Assembly: GCA_947652115.1 (NCBI GenBank)
Contig: OX393566.1
Coordinates: 13,803,325-13,867,324, forward strand
Length of the DNA: 64,000 bases
Direction of reading: 5' to 3'
Origin: Blastomussa wellsi
Taxonomy: Eukaryota > Cnidaria > Anthozoa > Scleractinia > Plerogyridae
The translations under genes were made by a program, and so were the position numbers. Below are positions 23,091-33,712 of this stretch, piece by piece. The notes beneath the pieces are model-generated. The model was given only the letters and a program-made list of their open reading frames with translations. It made no database searches and was not told the origin of the DNA. Every line of letters starts with the position of its first letter. Position 1 is the stretch's first letter.

Positions 23091-23934
23091 GGAGTTCCCA
23101 GGGAAAGTAAATTAGTTCCCTCTCGCTTCTTGGTCTATTTTTTAGCTGTAAAACAAAAGCAACAATGTAAGCCAAAAATGGCAACCACAACGGCCTCATT
23201 CTTAGGAAATGCGAACCAAAGAAAAAAGAAAAGATGTGAGAATTCACACTGTTTTTACTTCTAACTTTTGTTTTCGTTTTCTTAACCATTCATTAATTTT
23301 TAATCTTCACGTACGGTTTAGCAGGAAGATCCTTTTAAATTATAATTACTGGTTGATGGCGTTGATTCTCGATATTCTCGGCATCGAATTTTAATAGTGA
23401 AGCTCGTGTCCAATATTATGTCAGTTCCTTGTGAATCTAAAAGCCGTAACTGTGTTTTGTTGCCTAGAGAATGACAGACTGATCAATGCGTGATCACGAA
23501 ATACGAAACGATGATCAATTAAAACAAATGAATTAGTCCTGGAGTTCAGAGATAAATATATAAGATGTTTTAATACGAAACGTTTAGTCTGTTTAATAAG
23601 TCATGACCTTCCTTAACAAAAATTATCCCCAATTACAATCCCTTCAATTACCAGCAACCTTAGTCAACTCTCTTTTGCGCTCATTTACAATCGGTAGTAC
23701 GTTTTCGACAAATTTCGCTGCTGACTCTAAGCGATTGATCACCCACTCAATGCATGAACGACTCTTCGTCCTGTGTTCTGGCCACCATTTTGACCCCATT
23801 TTGATATAGCAAACGGAGGTAGTTCGTGGGGAGGGACGGGGAATTTTGTTGAATGACGATATTTTGAATGTCCGTGAACTTTCAAAAACGTTGTAATAGA
23901 AAAAGGTATGGTATTAAATAACTATGCATGGTAG

Positions 23935-24180
23935 AAGTTGAATAATTATTTTTGTTGAATAAAAGGTTTGGATTGAAGTTGAACAATTAATTTCGTTGAG
24001 TAAAATAAATATAGCTGTTAAAGTTGAACAAATAGTTGTTGTTGAATGAAAATAATTTTGGTTGGAAGTTGAAAGAAAATGCGTATTGTTGAATATAAAT
24101 ATAAAATGTTGAATATAAATGTAAAATGTTGAATATAAATATACCTTGTTGAACATAATTATGAGTAGTTGAATTTTGCA
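23935..24180. repeat. Degenerate GTTGAATA-rich tandem repeat
   Basis: About ten spaced copies of a GTTGAA(T/C) motif; the best are three near-identical ATGTTGAATATAAAT units at 24100-24145. It lies upstream of the 24480 peptide gene. Confidence 0.75.
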
Positions 24181-24402
24181 ACATTTGGCTAACCATACCC
24201 GAGAAATGCGATTGTAGTTCGCTTATTGTATCTTATAAGTTAACTCCCGGCATCTTTCTCAGCATTGTATTTTTAAGCTTTTTTAATGCGAGTGTCATAA
24301 AGACCTGCGGCGGGCTTGCAAATAATTTAAACTGTTTAAAGAGTTTTTTGATGGACGTTTCCGTAATTAACGTTACTAACGCTGAATCACCTGTTGCTGC
24401 AG

Positions 24403-24408
24403 TATATA
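24403..24408 (+). promoter_or_regulatory. Probable TATA box of the 24480 peptide gene
   Basis: TATATA in GCTGCAGTATATAGACTGG, 72 bp before the ATG. The block CACCTGTTGCTGCAG is shared with the 29594 copy (CATATAGA at 29541), which supports a conserved core promoter. Confidence 0.5.
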
Positions 24409-24479
24409 GACTGGAGGCGCCTGAGAGACACAAAACGCATTCACAGCAGGAGTAAGGCGATCAATCCGCTTCAATAATC

Positions 24480-25261
24480 ATGAACACTGGAAGGATCTTA
24501 CTCTGCATGTTCGTTACTGTGTTGCTATTATGCAAGCAAGAAAGCAAGGCACAACGTATGAAGCATTTTGGTAAAAGAAGGTTTCCATACAGACAGATCT
24601 TCAAGGTATTTTGTCTTAGAAGGGGCAGGGCGGATCTAACTACTGTGTATACTTGTGAAATCTGACAGTATTTTTCTTTATCCCTTTGTAGTACAAAGAT
24701 GCTGAACGTGGCAGTCATAAGTGGCCTTCTCATGTTGAAATGGAAGTAGCTGATCAAGAAAAGGTGAGAATTTTAGTTAATTCTTGATCGTCTCAAACGC
24801 GAACTGATCGTACCCATTTTTCCACTCAACTTCACATTTTCTAAATGGGGAATTTTCCTGTTTGAAATATGAAACTTACGAAACCTCTCCGTCTGAAACC
24901 ATATTTTTTTATCAGTCGATGTTAACAAGCTCTCTTTAATTCCAAGCATATAATACGAATCAACAGGTTGTTAATTTCTCTGTTTTAGTTTATACTTAAG
25001 TGCTTTCAAGTGCATGTCGCTGTGTGCACGGGCAATTTGCATCCAGTTCCGTTAGGTTCCTTCGATAATCTGTTAGTCACGCTTAGATGGCTATCGGCTC
25101 ACTGAAGAGCTTTTGAGTACAAAAGCTTCACAAGCCGACTGAATACCAGTCAACCTATCATATCCAGGGAGTGCGGTAACTAATGAATTAGTGTGGAAAC
25201 TGACAGTATTTCGACATTATTCTCGCTTTTTTTATAGATTGAAAGCCCTCCTGGTGTTTAG
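24480..25261 (+). CDS. Secreted peptide precursor (neuropeptide-like), diverged paralog
   Basis: Exons 24480-24605, 24692-24763 and 25238-25261 are all phase 0 with GT..AG borders, giving 73 residues. Residues 1-24 (MNTGRILLCMFVTVLLLCKQ, then ESKA) are a signal peptide. The chain then begins QRMKHFGKRRFPYRQIFK. If processed as cnidarian neuropeptides are, QRMKHF would be released with N-terminal pyroglutamate and, using the Gly before KRR, a C-terminal amide. Exon 2 is YKDAERGSHKWPSHVEMEVA plus DQEK. Exon 3 is a short, quite different tail, IESPPGV, compared with the array copies. A polyadenylation signal AATAAA follows at 25376. Extracellular signalling is the leading idea; an antimicrobial or other secreted-peptide role is possible. 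The family was not recognised by name. Confidence 0.75.
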
Positions 25262-26060
25262 ACATCGTGGCTGTAAGAAAGACGGACTGGCTTACACAAG
25301 AAGCCAAGTACGGGAGCGTAGCAACTTTAACTTGCTTCTCGTGCTTGTAAGAATTTTTTCAGCGAAAATAAGCTTAATAAAAATGAAACCATTTGAAATA
25401 ACTTGTTCAGTCTGTGGATTGCATATCAAACGTTACTTACCTAATTTTCGCCGGATTTAATTTTCACGATTTTTCGCGATACAAAAATATCTCCAAATTA
25501 AAGACAGCGAAAAATAGTTAACTCGAAAATTAATGACGCAAAATTTAAAACCCTGGTGTAAAGTTCTACATGTTCATGCTGTCTTTCTACAAATAACAAC
25601 TAATGGAAAGAACATATCTCGTATGCTAAACTGTGCGCCATGACGCTGTGCTTTGTTGTAAGCATAACATGTCAATCTGTTTTAAGTTTTGTTTTGTAGT
25701 GGCTCTGTTCAATGTCATTATAAAATATGGCTTTACGAATTATAGCGTCCATTCTAAAATGACCCGTTTAGTAATTTTTCGCACAATTCAATACCTTTCA
25801 ACGCGATTTTTCTACCAAATCGCGTAATTTAAGCATCGCGAATTTAAATTTGCCTCTTCCATTTTCGCGAAATTAAGTTCGGGCCGCGTAACAAAAGGGT
25901 ACAAAACACATGTCCATTATCTTTAATTATATGGGAAACACTGCATTGAAGAAACGAATAACGAGTAGCGTGCTATTGAACATCTGCTTACTTCCTTCAA
26001 GAAAAGTCGGGAAAACGGCGTGGTTGTGTTATCAGTAATAATCGTTTTTCAGGAAACGTG

Positions 26061-26947
26061 GTGATAGAACTGATTGGTTCCTCTTGTATACAATTATTTT
26101 AGACAAGACCGAAAGGTAGTATGGGTTGAAGTAGAAGGCTGTTGCATGCGCTGAATACTGGTAAGATATGTGAGATGGCTATATATGAGATGGCTGACGT
26201 GGTTTTGCAGGTTCTCATTTTCTCTCTTCAGACTACACTCCATTTCATTAATTGCTATTGCAAATATTTAAACTGGCTTTTACAACTGTGTATTTAAAAT
26301 GCTGAAGAAATGATTAATTAGATGCAATAAACAACATTCGGCCATCTTGGATGAAACCCGACAATCTGATTGGTCGAGAGCTGTCACGTGAGCTGTATGG
26401 TGGATCCTGGTTGGTTGGGGGCCAAATGAGCAAGGTACACAACTCTCGATTCGAAATGTTGATTTCATTATAGCTCATTATCTCTGGCTTCACGGAGTTC
26501 ACGCGACAGTCACGCGAGTATTTGTCTTGTTTTTATTAGTATAAAACGCTTTCCTTTGTCCTAAACAGGGTATGTGTTCTTCTGCGTATGAGTAATTCGT
26601 CAAGTGCAAACCGCTTGTCCTTAAAAGAATGCTACTACAGTGAAAACAAAGAATTTTCCAAACCGAATATATACCTTGGTGACATTACTCAGAAGTAACG
26701 TAGATTTGGTCGGCCTTTTAAATTATCCACATTTGATAATCAATTCGCTTTTATTTAGCTTGCCGTGTCTGGTCACCGACAAGTCCGTGCAGAGCATGAC
26801 CCGCGCTCAGCCTACGGCCGCGCGGCTAATTAACTCAAATTGTGGAGATCACGTGCTTATCACCTGTTTAAGCACAACGGACATCTAAAAGGACTAAAAT
26901 ATCAAGGGATTCTTGCGTAATGAATCGTGTTTTATTTTCTTGCTAGT
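26061..26947. other. Non-coding region
   Basis: No gene supported. Includes CGCTCAGCCTACGGCCGCGC at 26812-26831, a G+C-rich patch of unknown nature. Confidence 0.4.
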
Positions 26948-27210
26948 GGGAGGCGCAGTGGCCTAATGGTTAGTGCGCTGGACTCTGGTTCGAGCCTCTA
27001 GCCGGGGCACTGCGTTGTGTTCTTTACTCTCACAGTGCCTCTCTTCACCCAGGTGTATTAACTGGGGAATTAACTGCCGGGGGTAACCCTGCGATGGACT
27101 AGCATCCCATCCATGGGGGAGTAGAAATTCTCTCTGTCGCTTCATGCTACAGAAACCGGGATAAGCTCCGGCCTGATGGGCCACTAGGCCCGAATGCTTT
27201 TTGCCTTAGC
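26948..27210 (+). mobile_element. tRNA-derived SINE, head partly deleted
   Basis: Begins with A-box-like TGGCCTAATGG and reaches B-box GGTTCGAGCC only about 20 bp later, so the anticodon arm is missing. The body holds CTGGGGAATTAACTGCCGGG, GCGATGGACTAGCATCCCAT and CTACAGAAACCGGGATAAGC, ending GGGCCACTAGGCCCGAATGC. Body type and promoter boxes fit a coral-style tRNA SINE. Confidence 0.7.
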
Positions 27211-27443
27211 CGAATTGAAAAAATGTACAAATAATGTAGACCTCGTTCTTACAGTAAACTGAAAATGTGACAGACAAAACAAATACTTATTACATCTCAC
27301 TTCACAGAAATTGCGAAGTTGTTCACGAGATTGTCGTGAGTAGAATATGCTCCAGTTTGACACTTAACACTGTCTTGGACGGCATGTGCAAATTAGTATT
27401 AATTGGCAGGAAAGCAGCTGAGAATAAAATTGTCCCTCTTCAT

Positions 27444-28337
27444 TTACATTTGCAGTCAGGCTCTTGTATTCTCTTTAGAACGTCGACAGTCACCGTAATC
27501 TGAGTTTAACTTAGCTACTGAAACTACACTGCCATATAATTGTCATTATTTGCAGCTCAGTGAAGAAGCCACCGCGGATGTTTTATGATTTGGCATCACT
27601 TAGCTTCCTTATGTGATTCAAACATTGGCTTATATACTTCAAACATTGGCTTATATCCCTCATGATGACGCTAAAATATACCTGCTGTGTAAAGGAGAAT
27701 GTGAATGTTAGCTCCTACTTGTCATTTCTTAACATAAGTTGAGACAAATGTCATCATTAAATTCGTAGCTCCCCTTCCATGGTCTCACTCTTTTCTACCC
27801 TTGGTGATACAATGCGGTAGACGTCATTTCGCCGCTGAGATAATAAAAACTAATATCTAGTTTCTAGGCGGAGTTCCATGTTTAAAATAATTACATTTGC
27901 AGTCAGGCTCTTGTATTCTCTTTAGTACGTCGACAGTCACCGTAATCTGAGTTTAACTTAGCTACTGAAACTACACTGCCATATAATTGTCATTATTTGC
28001 AGCTCAGTGAAGAAGCCACCGCGGATGTTTTATGATTTGGCATCACTTAGCTTCCTTATGTGATTCAAACATTGGCTTATATACTTCAAACATTGGCTTA
28101 TATCCCTCATGATGACGCTAAAATATACCTGCTGTGAAAAGGAGAATGTGAATGTTAGCTCCTACTTGTCATTTCTTAACATAAGTTGAGACAAATGTCA
28201 TCATTAAATTCGTAGCTCCCCTTCCATGGTCTCACTCTTTTCTACCCTTGGTGATACAATGCGGTAGACGTCATTTCGCCGCTGAGATAATAAAAACTAA
28301 TATCTAGTTTCTAGGCGGAGTTCCATGTTTAAAATAA
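27444..28337. repeat. Direct tandem duplication, 447-bp unit x2
   Basis: 27444-27890 and 27891-28337 are near-identical (for example GCTGTGTAAAGG versus GCTGTGAAAAGG). No coding frame. It lies between the two peptide-gene blocks. Confidence 0.9.
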
Positions 28338-29070
28338 TAGCGATAAAGCAAAATCGAACAAAAGCAAACTAAAAAACCCGTCTGCCACATTTTTAAAGAG
28401 AATAAGATTAAAAGAGAAGCGAAAAAACTGGCGGCTTTCCGTTAAAAGTGCCACTTATTATTATCAATTATTCATGTATGTAGGTAGACAATTTGAGTTC
28501 AGTATGTGTACGAGGGTACAAGGAATATTGTTATTATTGGTTAATTATTCATAGTTAGCAATTTACGTATTCCTCTTGCAATTTGGACGGCATGTGCAAA
28601 TTAGTATTGATTAATTAGCATTAGTATTGATTATTAATTAGTATTGATTATGTGAATGTTAGCTCCTACTTGTCATTTCTTGACATAAGTTGATACAAAT
28701 GTCATCATTAAATTCGTAGCTCCCCTTCCATGGTCTCACTCTTTTCTACCCTTGGTGAAACAATGCGGTAGACGTCATTTCGCCACTGAGATAATAAAAA
28801 CTAATATCTAGTTTCTAGGCGGAGTTCCATGTTTAAAATAATAGCGATAAAGCAAAATCGAACAAAAGCAAACTAAAAAACCCGTCTGCCACATTTTTAG
28901 AGAGAATAAGATTAAAAGAGAAGCGAAAAAACTGGCGGCTTTCCGTTAAAAGTGCCACTTATTATTATCAATTATTCATGTATGTAGGAAGACAATTTGA
29001 GTTTAGTATGCGTACGAGGGTACAAGGAATATTGTTATTGTCATAGTTAGCAATTTACGTATTCCTCTTG
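28147..29070. repeat. Overlapping direct repeat, offset 504 bp
   Basis: 28147-28589 recurs at 28651-29070 with a few substitutions and a small deletion. The stretch 27444-29070 is thus a stepwise local duplication that includes a third partial copy of the 447-bp unit. Confidence 0.8.
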
Positions 29071-29540
29071 CAATTTCTCGTCAAATTTAGCCTTAAAGGT
29101 GAAGTTTTTGCTGAATTTTATGTCAGTTCATTAAAATGTGAATTTAGAAGCCGAAACTCTGTATCGTGCCAAGACAATGACAGATTGATCAATGCATGGT
29201 CGGGAATACGATGATCAATTAAAAGGTGAATGGAGTTTAGGTATCTAACAAAACAATAATGCGCCACTGTTTAATTAGCAAGTCTGGTTAGTCCTTAACA
29301 AAAATTATCACCCAAGAAATGTCATTCAGTAATGGTTTTAGTTCGCTTATTCTATACTAATTTTTGAATGTTAAGACCCAGGCATCTTCCTCTACATTGT
29401 GTTTGTAAGCCTTTTGCCACAAAGATCTGTGGGTTTTCATAATTTTTAACCTGTTTAAAGAGGGTTTTTTAATCGACATCTCCGTAATTACCAGGAATGA
29501 AAGAAGATTGATAAGTTAGATGAATCACCTGTTGCTGCAG

Positions 29541-29548
29541 CATATAGA
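29541..29548 (+). promoter_or_regulatory. TATA-like element of the first array gene
   Basis: CATATAGA within GCTGCAGCATATAGAACTC, aligned with the TATATA of the 24480 gene. The ancestral upstream region is present only before this first array copy. Confidence 0.35.
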
Positions 29549-29593
29549 ACTCATTCACAACAGGAGTGAGGCGATCAATCCACTTCAATAATC

Positions 29594-30467
29594 ATGAACA
29601 CTGGAAGGATCTTACTCTGCATGTTCGTTACTGTGTTGCTATTGTGCAAGCAAGAAAGCAAGGCACAACGTATGAAGGAATTTGGTAAAAGACGGTTTCC
29701 CTACAAACATATTTTCAAGGTATTTTGTTCTAGATGAGAAGGGCGGCTGTAACTGCTGTGCATTGCTGGGCATATTTGTGAAATCTAACAGCCTTGATTA
29801 TTTCTGCCTTTGTAGTACGAAGATACTGAACGTGGCAGTCATAAGTGGCCTTCTTATGTTGAAATGGAAGTAGCTGATCAAGGGAAAGTGAGGATTTTAG
29901 TTGATTTCTTGATGTAGAAAAAGTCTAAGACTCCGTTTTTCACTTTGTTTCCGAAGTGATAAATAGAACGTGAATATGCGTATTACCAGCGCTAAACACG
30001 CTGGCTTTTTTCACTCAACAGCGCATTCAATACCCTAACGAGGAATTGTTCCCTAACGTGGAACTGCTTCGTTTTGTAAACAGCTTTTCTGCCTTTTCAT
30101 TTGGTTTAGCAAGCTCTCTTTGATCAAAGTCGATGAACACTCATCTCTTTGCATTGCGTTCTTCCAACCTCAATACGAATCAACAGGTTTTTAACTCTTC
30201 TCCGGTTTTTACTAAAGTTGTTTCAAGTGTATACAAGGCAGTTTGCACCCTGCACTCACTTCCGCAAAATCTTAAATACGCTAAAGCGCTATCAGTTCCA
30301 AAGGGCTGATTAACAAACCAAGCGAGTCCTATCAACACGGATAGTGTTAATAAACTGAGAGCATTTTCAGGGTCATATTCATTAACAAATCCATCCATTG
30401 GCCACATTTTTTATAGAATGAGGACGCTCCTGATGACTCTGATGTGAAGAAGTGGCGGCTCCAGTGA
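29594..30467 (+). CDS. Secreted peptide precursor (neuropeptide-like), array copy 1
   Basis: Exons 29594-29719, 29816-29887 and 30417-30467, all phase 0, give 82 residues. Layout: signal peptide 1-24 ending SKA; candidate peptide QRMKEF (25-30) followed by amide-donor Gly31 and K32-R33-R34; then FPYKHIFK (35-42). Exon 2 supplies YEDTERGSHKWPSYVEMEVA plus DQGK, and exon 3 supplies NEDAPDDSDVKKWRLQ. There are no cysteines after the signal peptide, and the C-terminal part is acidic with a second dibasic KK at 77-78. Polyadenylation signals AATAAA lie at 30534 and 30605. This is the only array copy that keeps the promoter region shared with the 24480 paralog. The exon/intron model is supported by identical phases and borders in the diverged paralog. 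Function by analogy with pGlu/amide cnidarian neuropeptides is inference. Confidence 0.78.
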
Positions 30468-31377
30468 CGGCAAGACGGACTGGCTGGCAACGACTGAGCA
30501 ACTTTAACCATCCACTTAAATAACTATGCTTACAATAAACATCAGAACTACTTATAAATTTCTTTGTTTCGTGCGTTTGTAAGAATACTTAAGAATGTAA
30601 TTTTAATAAAAATTAAAACTTTGTGTATTGGTTCAGTTCGCGAGTTGCAAAAACACATTTTACTTCATTTAATAACAGAAAGCACTGCACTGGAAAGCGA
30701 ATAACACTGAGTAGCGTGTAAACAACTACTTCCTTCCCGGAAGAAAAATTAGAAAAGAAGCGTGGTTTGTTATCGCTGATGATTGTGTTCAGGAAGCGGG
30801 TGTATTACAGATTCAGCCGCCTTAACTTTTTACAAGTTACTAACGGGGTTTAACCGTTAGCCGTGAAAAAGCCAAAACCGTTACCCGTAACAATCACTAC
30901 CCCATGGAGACCTTCTTTAAAACAACAGAATATGAAATCCGCTAAATATCAAACAAATAATAACCTCTTACTAGCCGAGCGCGAAGGCCGTACTGGGGAA
31001 TATTGGCCCGAGGTCGTGGCAGTACGGACCGAGCGCAGCGAGTTGCAAAATCCCGACCAAGAAAGAACCAATCAGAACGCTCGGATTTTCCTTGCCATAT
31101 AATAAGGATTCTTAGTTTCGGAAAGGTGATTCCACACATCATTCAGTTTATTGTATATTCATACCAACCCATGCACTTTGAGCAGATGGTGAGGATGATG
31201 TTCCGTATGTCTGTTGTTTATTTGTTTGCGGCCGATTATCTACAACTTGAGTTACGAGAACTTAAAGGCTTTCACTGACTTTTATTTAGCGAAGCGCGAG
31301 AGTGACGTCATGACTCAGACAGGACTCAGAGAAAACAAACAGGAATTGCGGACGATTTTGAAGATTTCTTAAAGCAA

Positions 31378-31884
31378 GAAAACTGGTGATCCTAAAACAC
31401 TTAAAACCAAACCTTTGCTTACATTCCCTCTACTTTTCTCAGAACGCGCTGATATGTTTTCCGAGTCTCGCTGGGGTCCAATAATTTGCATTCTATATTT
31501 AGGCTTCGCCCGCTTCGCAACTGAAGTTAAAATGTTCTGAAAAGAAGCTTAAAAATAGAATGCAAATTATTGGACCCCAGAGACACTCGGAAAACATATC
31601 AGCGCGTTCTGCGAAAAGTAGGGTAGGTACTTGGTGTAGTTTTTAATCATTATTCAGCCAGTAAAGTCGACGAGCTAATCAGTAAAGTGCCTAATGAACA
31701 TCCACCTTCCTTAATAACGTCGAAGTTTAAACGGCTGGCAGAAATTTTTGAACAAATTCAGGTACATGTTCCTATAGATATCACTATCAAACCACTATAT
31801 GCTAACTACATGACGTACCTTCCGAAAGTAGAGGAAATGTAAGCGAAGGTTTGGTTTCAAGTGTTTTAGGATCACCAGCTTTCA
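31378..31884. mobile_element. Foldback element inside each unit, with a nested insertion in one arm
   Basis: The ends CTGGTGATCCTAAAACACTT (31383) and AAGTGTTTTAGGATCACCAG (to 31878) are inverted. Inward, GAACGCGCTGATATGTTTTC pairs with GAAAACATATCAGCGCGTTC, and GGGGTCCAATAATTTGCATT pairs with its complement around a short centre (about 31497-31554). The right arm is split at about 31621-31823 by an unrelated 200-bp segment with a repeated GAAAAGTAG-like border. Equivalent copies lie in every unit (+3245 each) and at about 57439-57917. Confidence 0.8.
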
Positions 31885-31894
31885 TACTTTCCCC

Positions 31895-31993
31895 CGCCTC
31901 GATTAACTTTGTAACTATTTGCGGGGGCAAGCAATGCTTGTAATATAATTTTCCAAAGCTATTTAAATAAAGTTGAGTTGAGTTGAGAAGCTA
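31895..31993 (+). mobile_element. CR1-like LINE 3'-end fragment with (TTGAG)n tail
   Basis: TTGCGGGGGCAAGCAATGCT followed by AATAAAG and GTTGAGTTGAGTTGAG. The ending resembles the 3' end of the minus-strand LINE at 62330 (TTGCGGGACAAGCCC). It is repeated in each unit. Confidence 0.5.
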
Positions 31994-32381
31994 AGTAGGT
32001 AAAGTTGTTATTTTTGTCCTCGTCTTTCGGTACTGAAAGCGGGACGGTAGGAATATTGGCTTCATTATTTTGACTTTGTTTTATACAAAGAAACGTAATT
32101 TAACTTCTTTTGCTCGCCGCAAGGCTATCATAATAAAGTTCAAGTCGGCAAAGCCTGTTAAAAAGCCACCTGTCAGCTATGTGTTGATAAATTTGGCTGG
32201 ATCCTCTAAAATAAACTCATCAGAAGGCTATCTTGAAACTTAAATAAACCCGGTCCCAAATCAACCTTACTTCCCGCTGTTAAAAAGCAAACTTTCAAAC
32301 GTTTCCAACGAGAAATTAATGTCCAACGTAAAAGCGATAGCTGCAACAACTTGACGTAAACTCACTAATTAAGGCTATTTT

Positions 32382-32783
32382 ATGGGATTTTCAGTCTTTG
32401 TCTTTTATGAGGAGAAAAAACATGGAGTATGCATTGTATGTAATATAGGAAAAAAAAAGGTGATGAATTTAAATTCTAGTTCACTTGCTTTATCTCTGTG
32501 TGAGTCATTCACACCAAGAAACTATGAAGTAAGAAAGCAAATCCCCGTGCTCCATGACAATTATTTGAAATCTATCTTTAGTTCGCGCTATGTTGCCAAA
32601 GCTATGTTTATCTGTTGTTCCCAAGACCGCGCGGTCTACCTTCACGTCAGTTGTCACGGTAACATGCAGGTGCAAGTTAAACGACGTGTAACAAGAGCAT
32701 ACGGAGAAAACTGCCCGAGTTTTGGAAAAGGAGGAGCAAAGACAGTGAAGAAAACGAGGAAGTTTCGGCTGAGAAACAGGTAA
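32382..32783 (+). other. 133-codon open frame repeated in every unit; coding status doubtful
   Basis: Runs from ATG 32382 to TAA 32783, ending FGKGGAKTVKKTRKFRLRNR just before AACAG|GTAATT. An acceptor-like CTATCTTTAG sits before the TTCGCGCTATG segment, so 32585-32779 could be an internal exon. Identical copies start at 35627, 38872, 42117, 45362, 48607 and 51852. In the diverged unit the frame is broken by a stop (58433 onward). It ends 55 bp before the next peptide gene's ATG. No domain is recognised. Confidence 0.2.
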
Positions 32784-32838
32784 TTCACACTCTATAACCG
32801 CGAAGCCGGGGTAAGGCGATCAATCCACTTCAATAATC

Positions 32839-33712
32839 ATGAACACTGGAAGGATCTTACTCTGCATGTTCGTTACTGTGTTGCTATTGTGCAAGCAAGA
32901 AAGCAAGGCACAACGTATGAAGGAATTTGGTAAAAGACGGTTTCCCTACAAACATATTTTCAAGGTATTTTGTTCTAGATGAGAAGGGCGGCTGTAACTG
33001 CTGTGCATTGCTGGGCATATTTGTGAAATCTAACAGCCTTGATTATTTCTGCCTTTGTAGTACGAAGATACTGAACGTGGCAGTCATAAGTGGCCTTCTT
33101 ATGTTGAAATGGAAGTAGCTGATCAAGGGAAAGTGAGGATTTTAGTTGATTTCTTGATGTAGAAAAAGTCTAAGACTCCGTTTTTCACTTTGTTTCCGAA
33201 GTGATAAATAGAACGTGAATATGCGTATTACCAGCGCTAAACACGCTGGCTTTTTTCACTCAACAGCGCATTCAATACCCTAACGAGGAATTGTTCCCTA
33301 ACGTGGAACTGCTTCGTTTTGTAAACAGCTTTTCTGCCTTTTCATTTGGTTTAGCAAGCTCTCTTTGATCAAAGTCGATGAACACTCATCTCTTTGCATT
33401 GCGTTCTTCCAACCTCAATACGAATCAACAGGTTTTTAACTCTTCTCCGGTTTTTACTAAAGTTGTTTCAAGTGTATACAAGGCAGTTTGCACCCTGCAC
33501 TCACTTCCGCAAAATCTTAAATACGCTAAAGCGCTATCAGTTCCAAAGGGCTGATTAACAAACCAAGCGAGTCCTATCAACACGGATAGTGTTAATAAAC
33601 TGAGAGCATTTTCAGGGTCATATTCATTAACAAATCCATCCATTGGCCACATTTTTTATAGAATGAGGACGCTCCTGATGACTCTGATGTGAAGAAGTGG
33701 CGGCTCCAGTGA
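32839..33712 (+). CDS. Secreted peptide precursor, array copy 2
   Basis: Exons 32839-32964, 33061-33132 and 33662-33712; the predicted protein is identical to copy 1 (82 residues, QRMKEF-G-KRR). The upstream DNA is the end of unit 1, not the ancestral promoter. CTCTATAACC at 32790-32799 is the nearest TATA-like sequence, so its expression may differ from copy 1. Confidence 0.75.

Larger units (their letters stand above)
23400..26060 (+). repeat. Segmental duplication block 1 (paralogous to 29100-30800)
   Basis: The peptide gene at 24480 and its flanks recur, diverged and interrupted by indels, around the gene at 29594. Shared anchors include GACAGA(C/T)TGATCAATGC and GATGATCAATTAAAA upstream, TAGTTCGCTTATT in the promoter, and GAATAAC..GAGTAGCGTG with ACTTCCTTC downstream. 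The duplication is older than the tandem array. Confidence 0.75.

Noticed and set aside
30180..30407. 75-codon minus-strand frame (MWPMDGFVNEYDPENALS...) in each unit
   Set aside because: Lies antisense to intron 2 of the peptide gene, with no splice support or domain; its repetition only reflects the array.
31003..31278. 91-codon plus-strand frame and its antisense 66-codon partner in each unit
   Set aside because: Overlapping chance frames in dispersed-repeat sequence; the same stretch is open in several frames.
32382..32783. In-frame fusion of the 133-codon frame to the next peptide gene
   Set aside because: The donor phase (2) does not match the phase-0 peptide exons.
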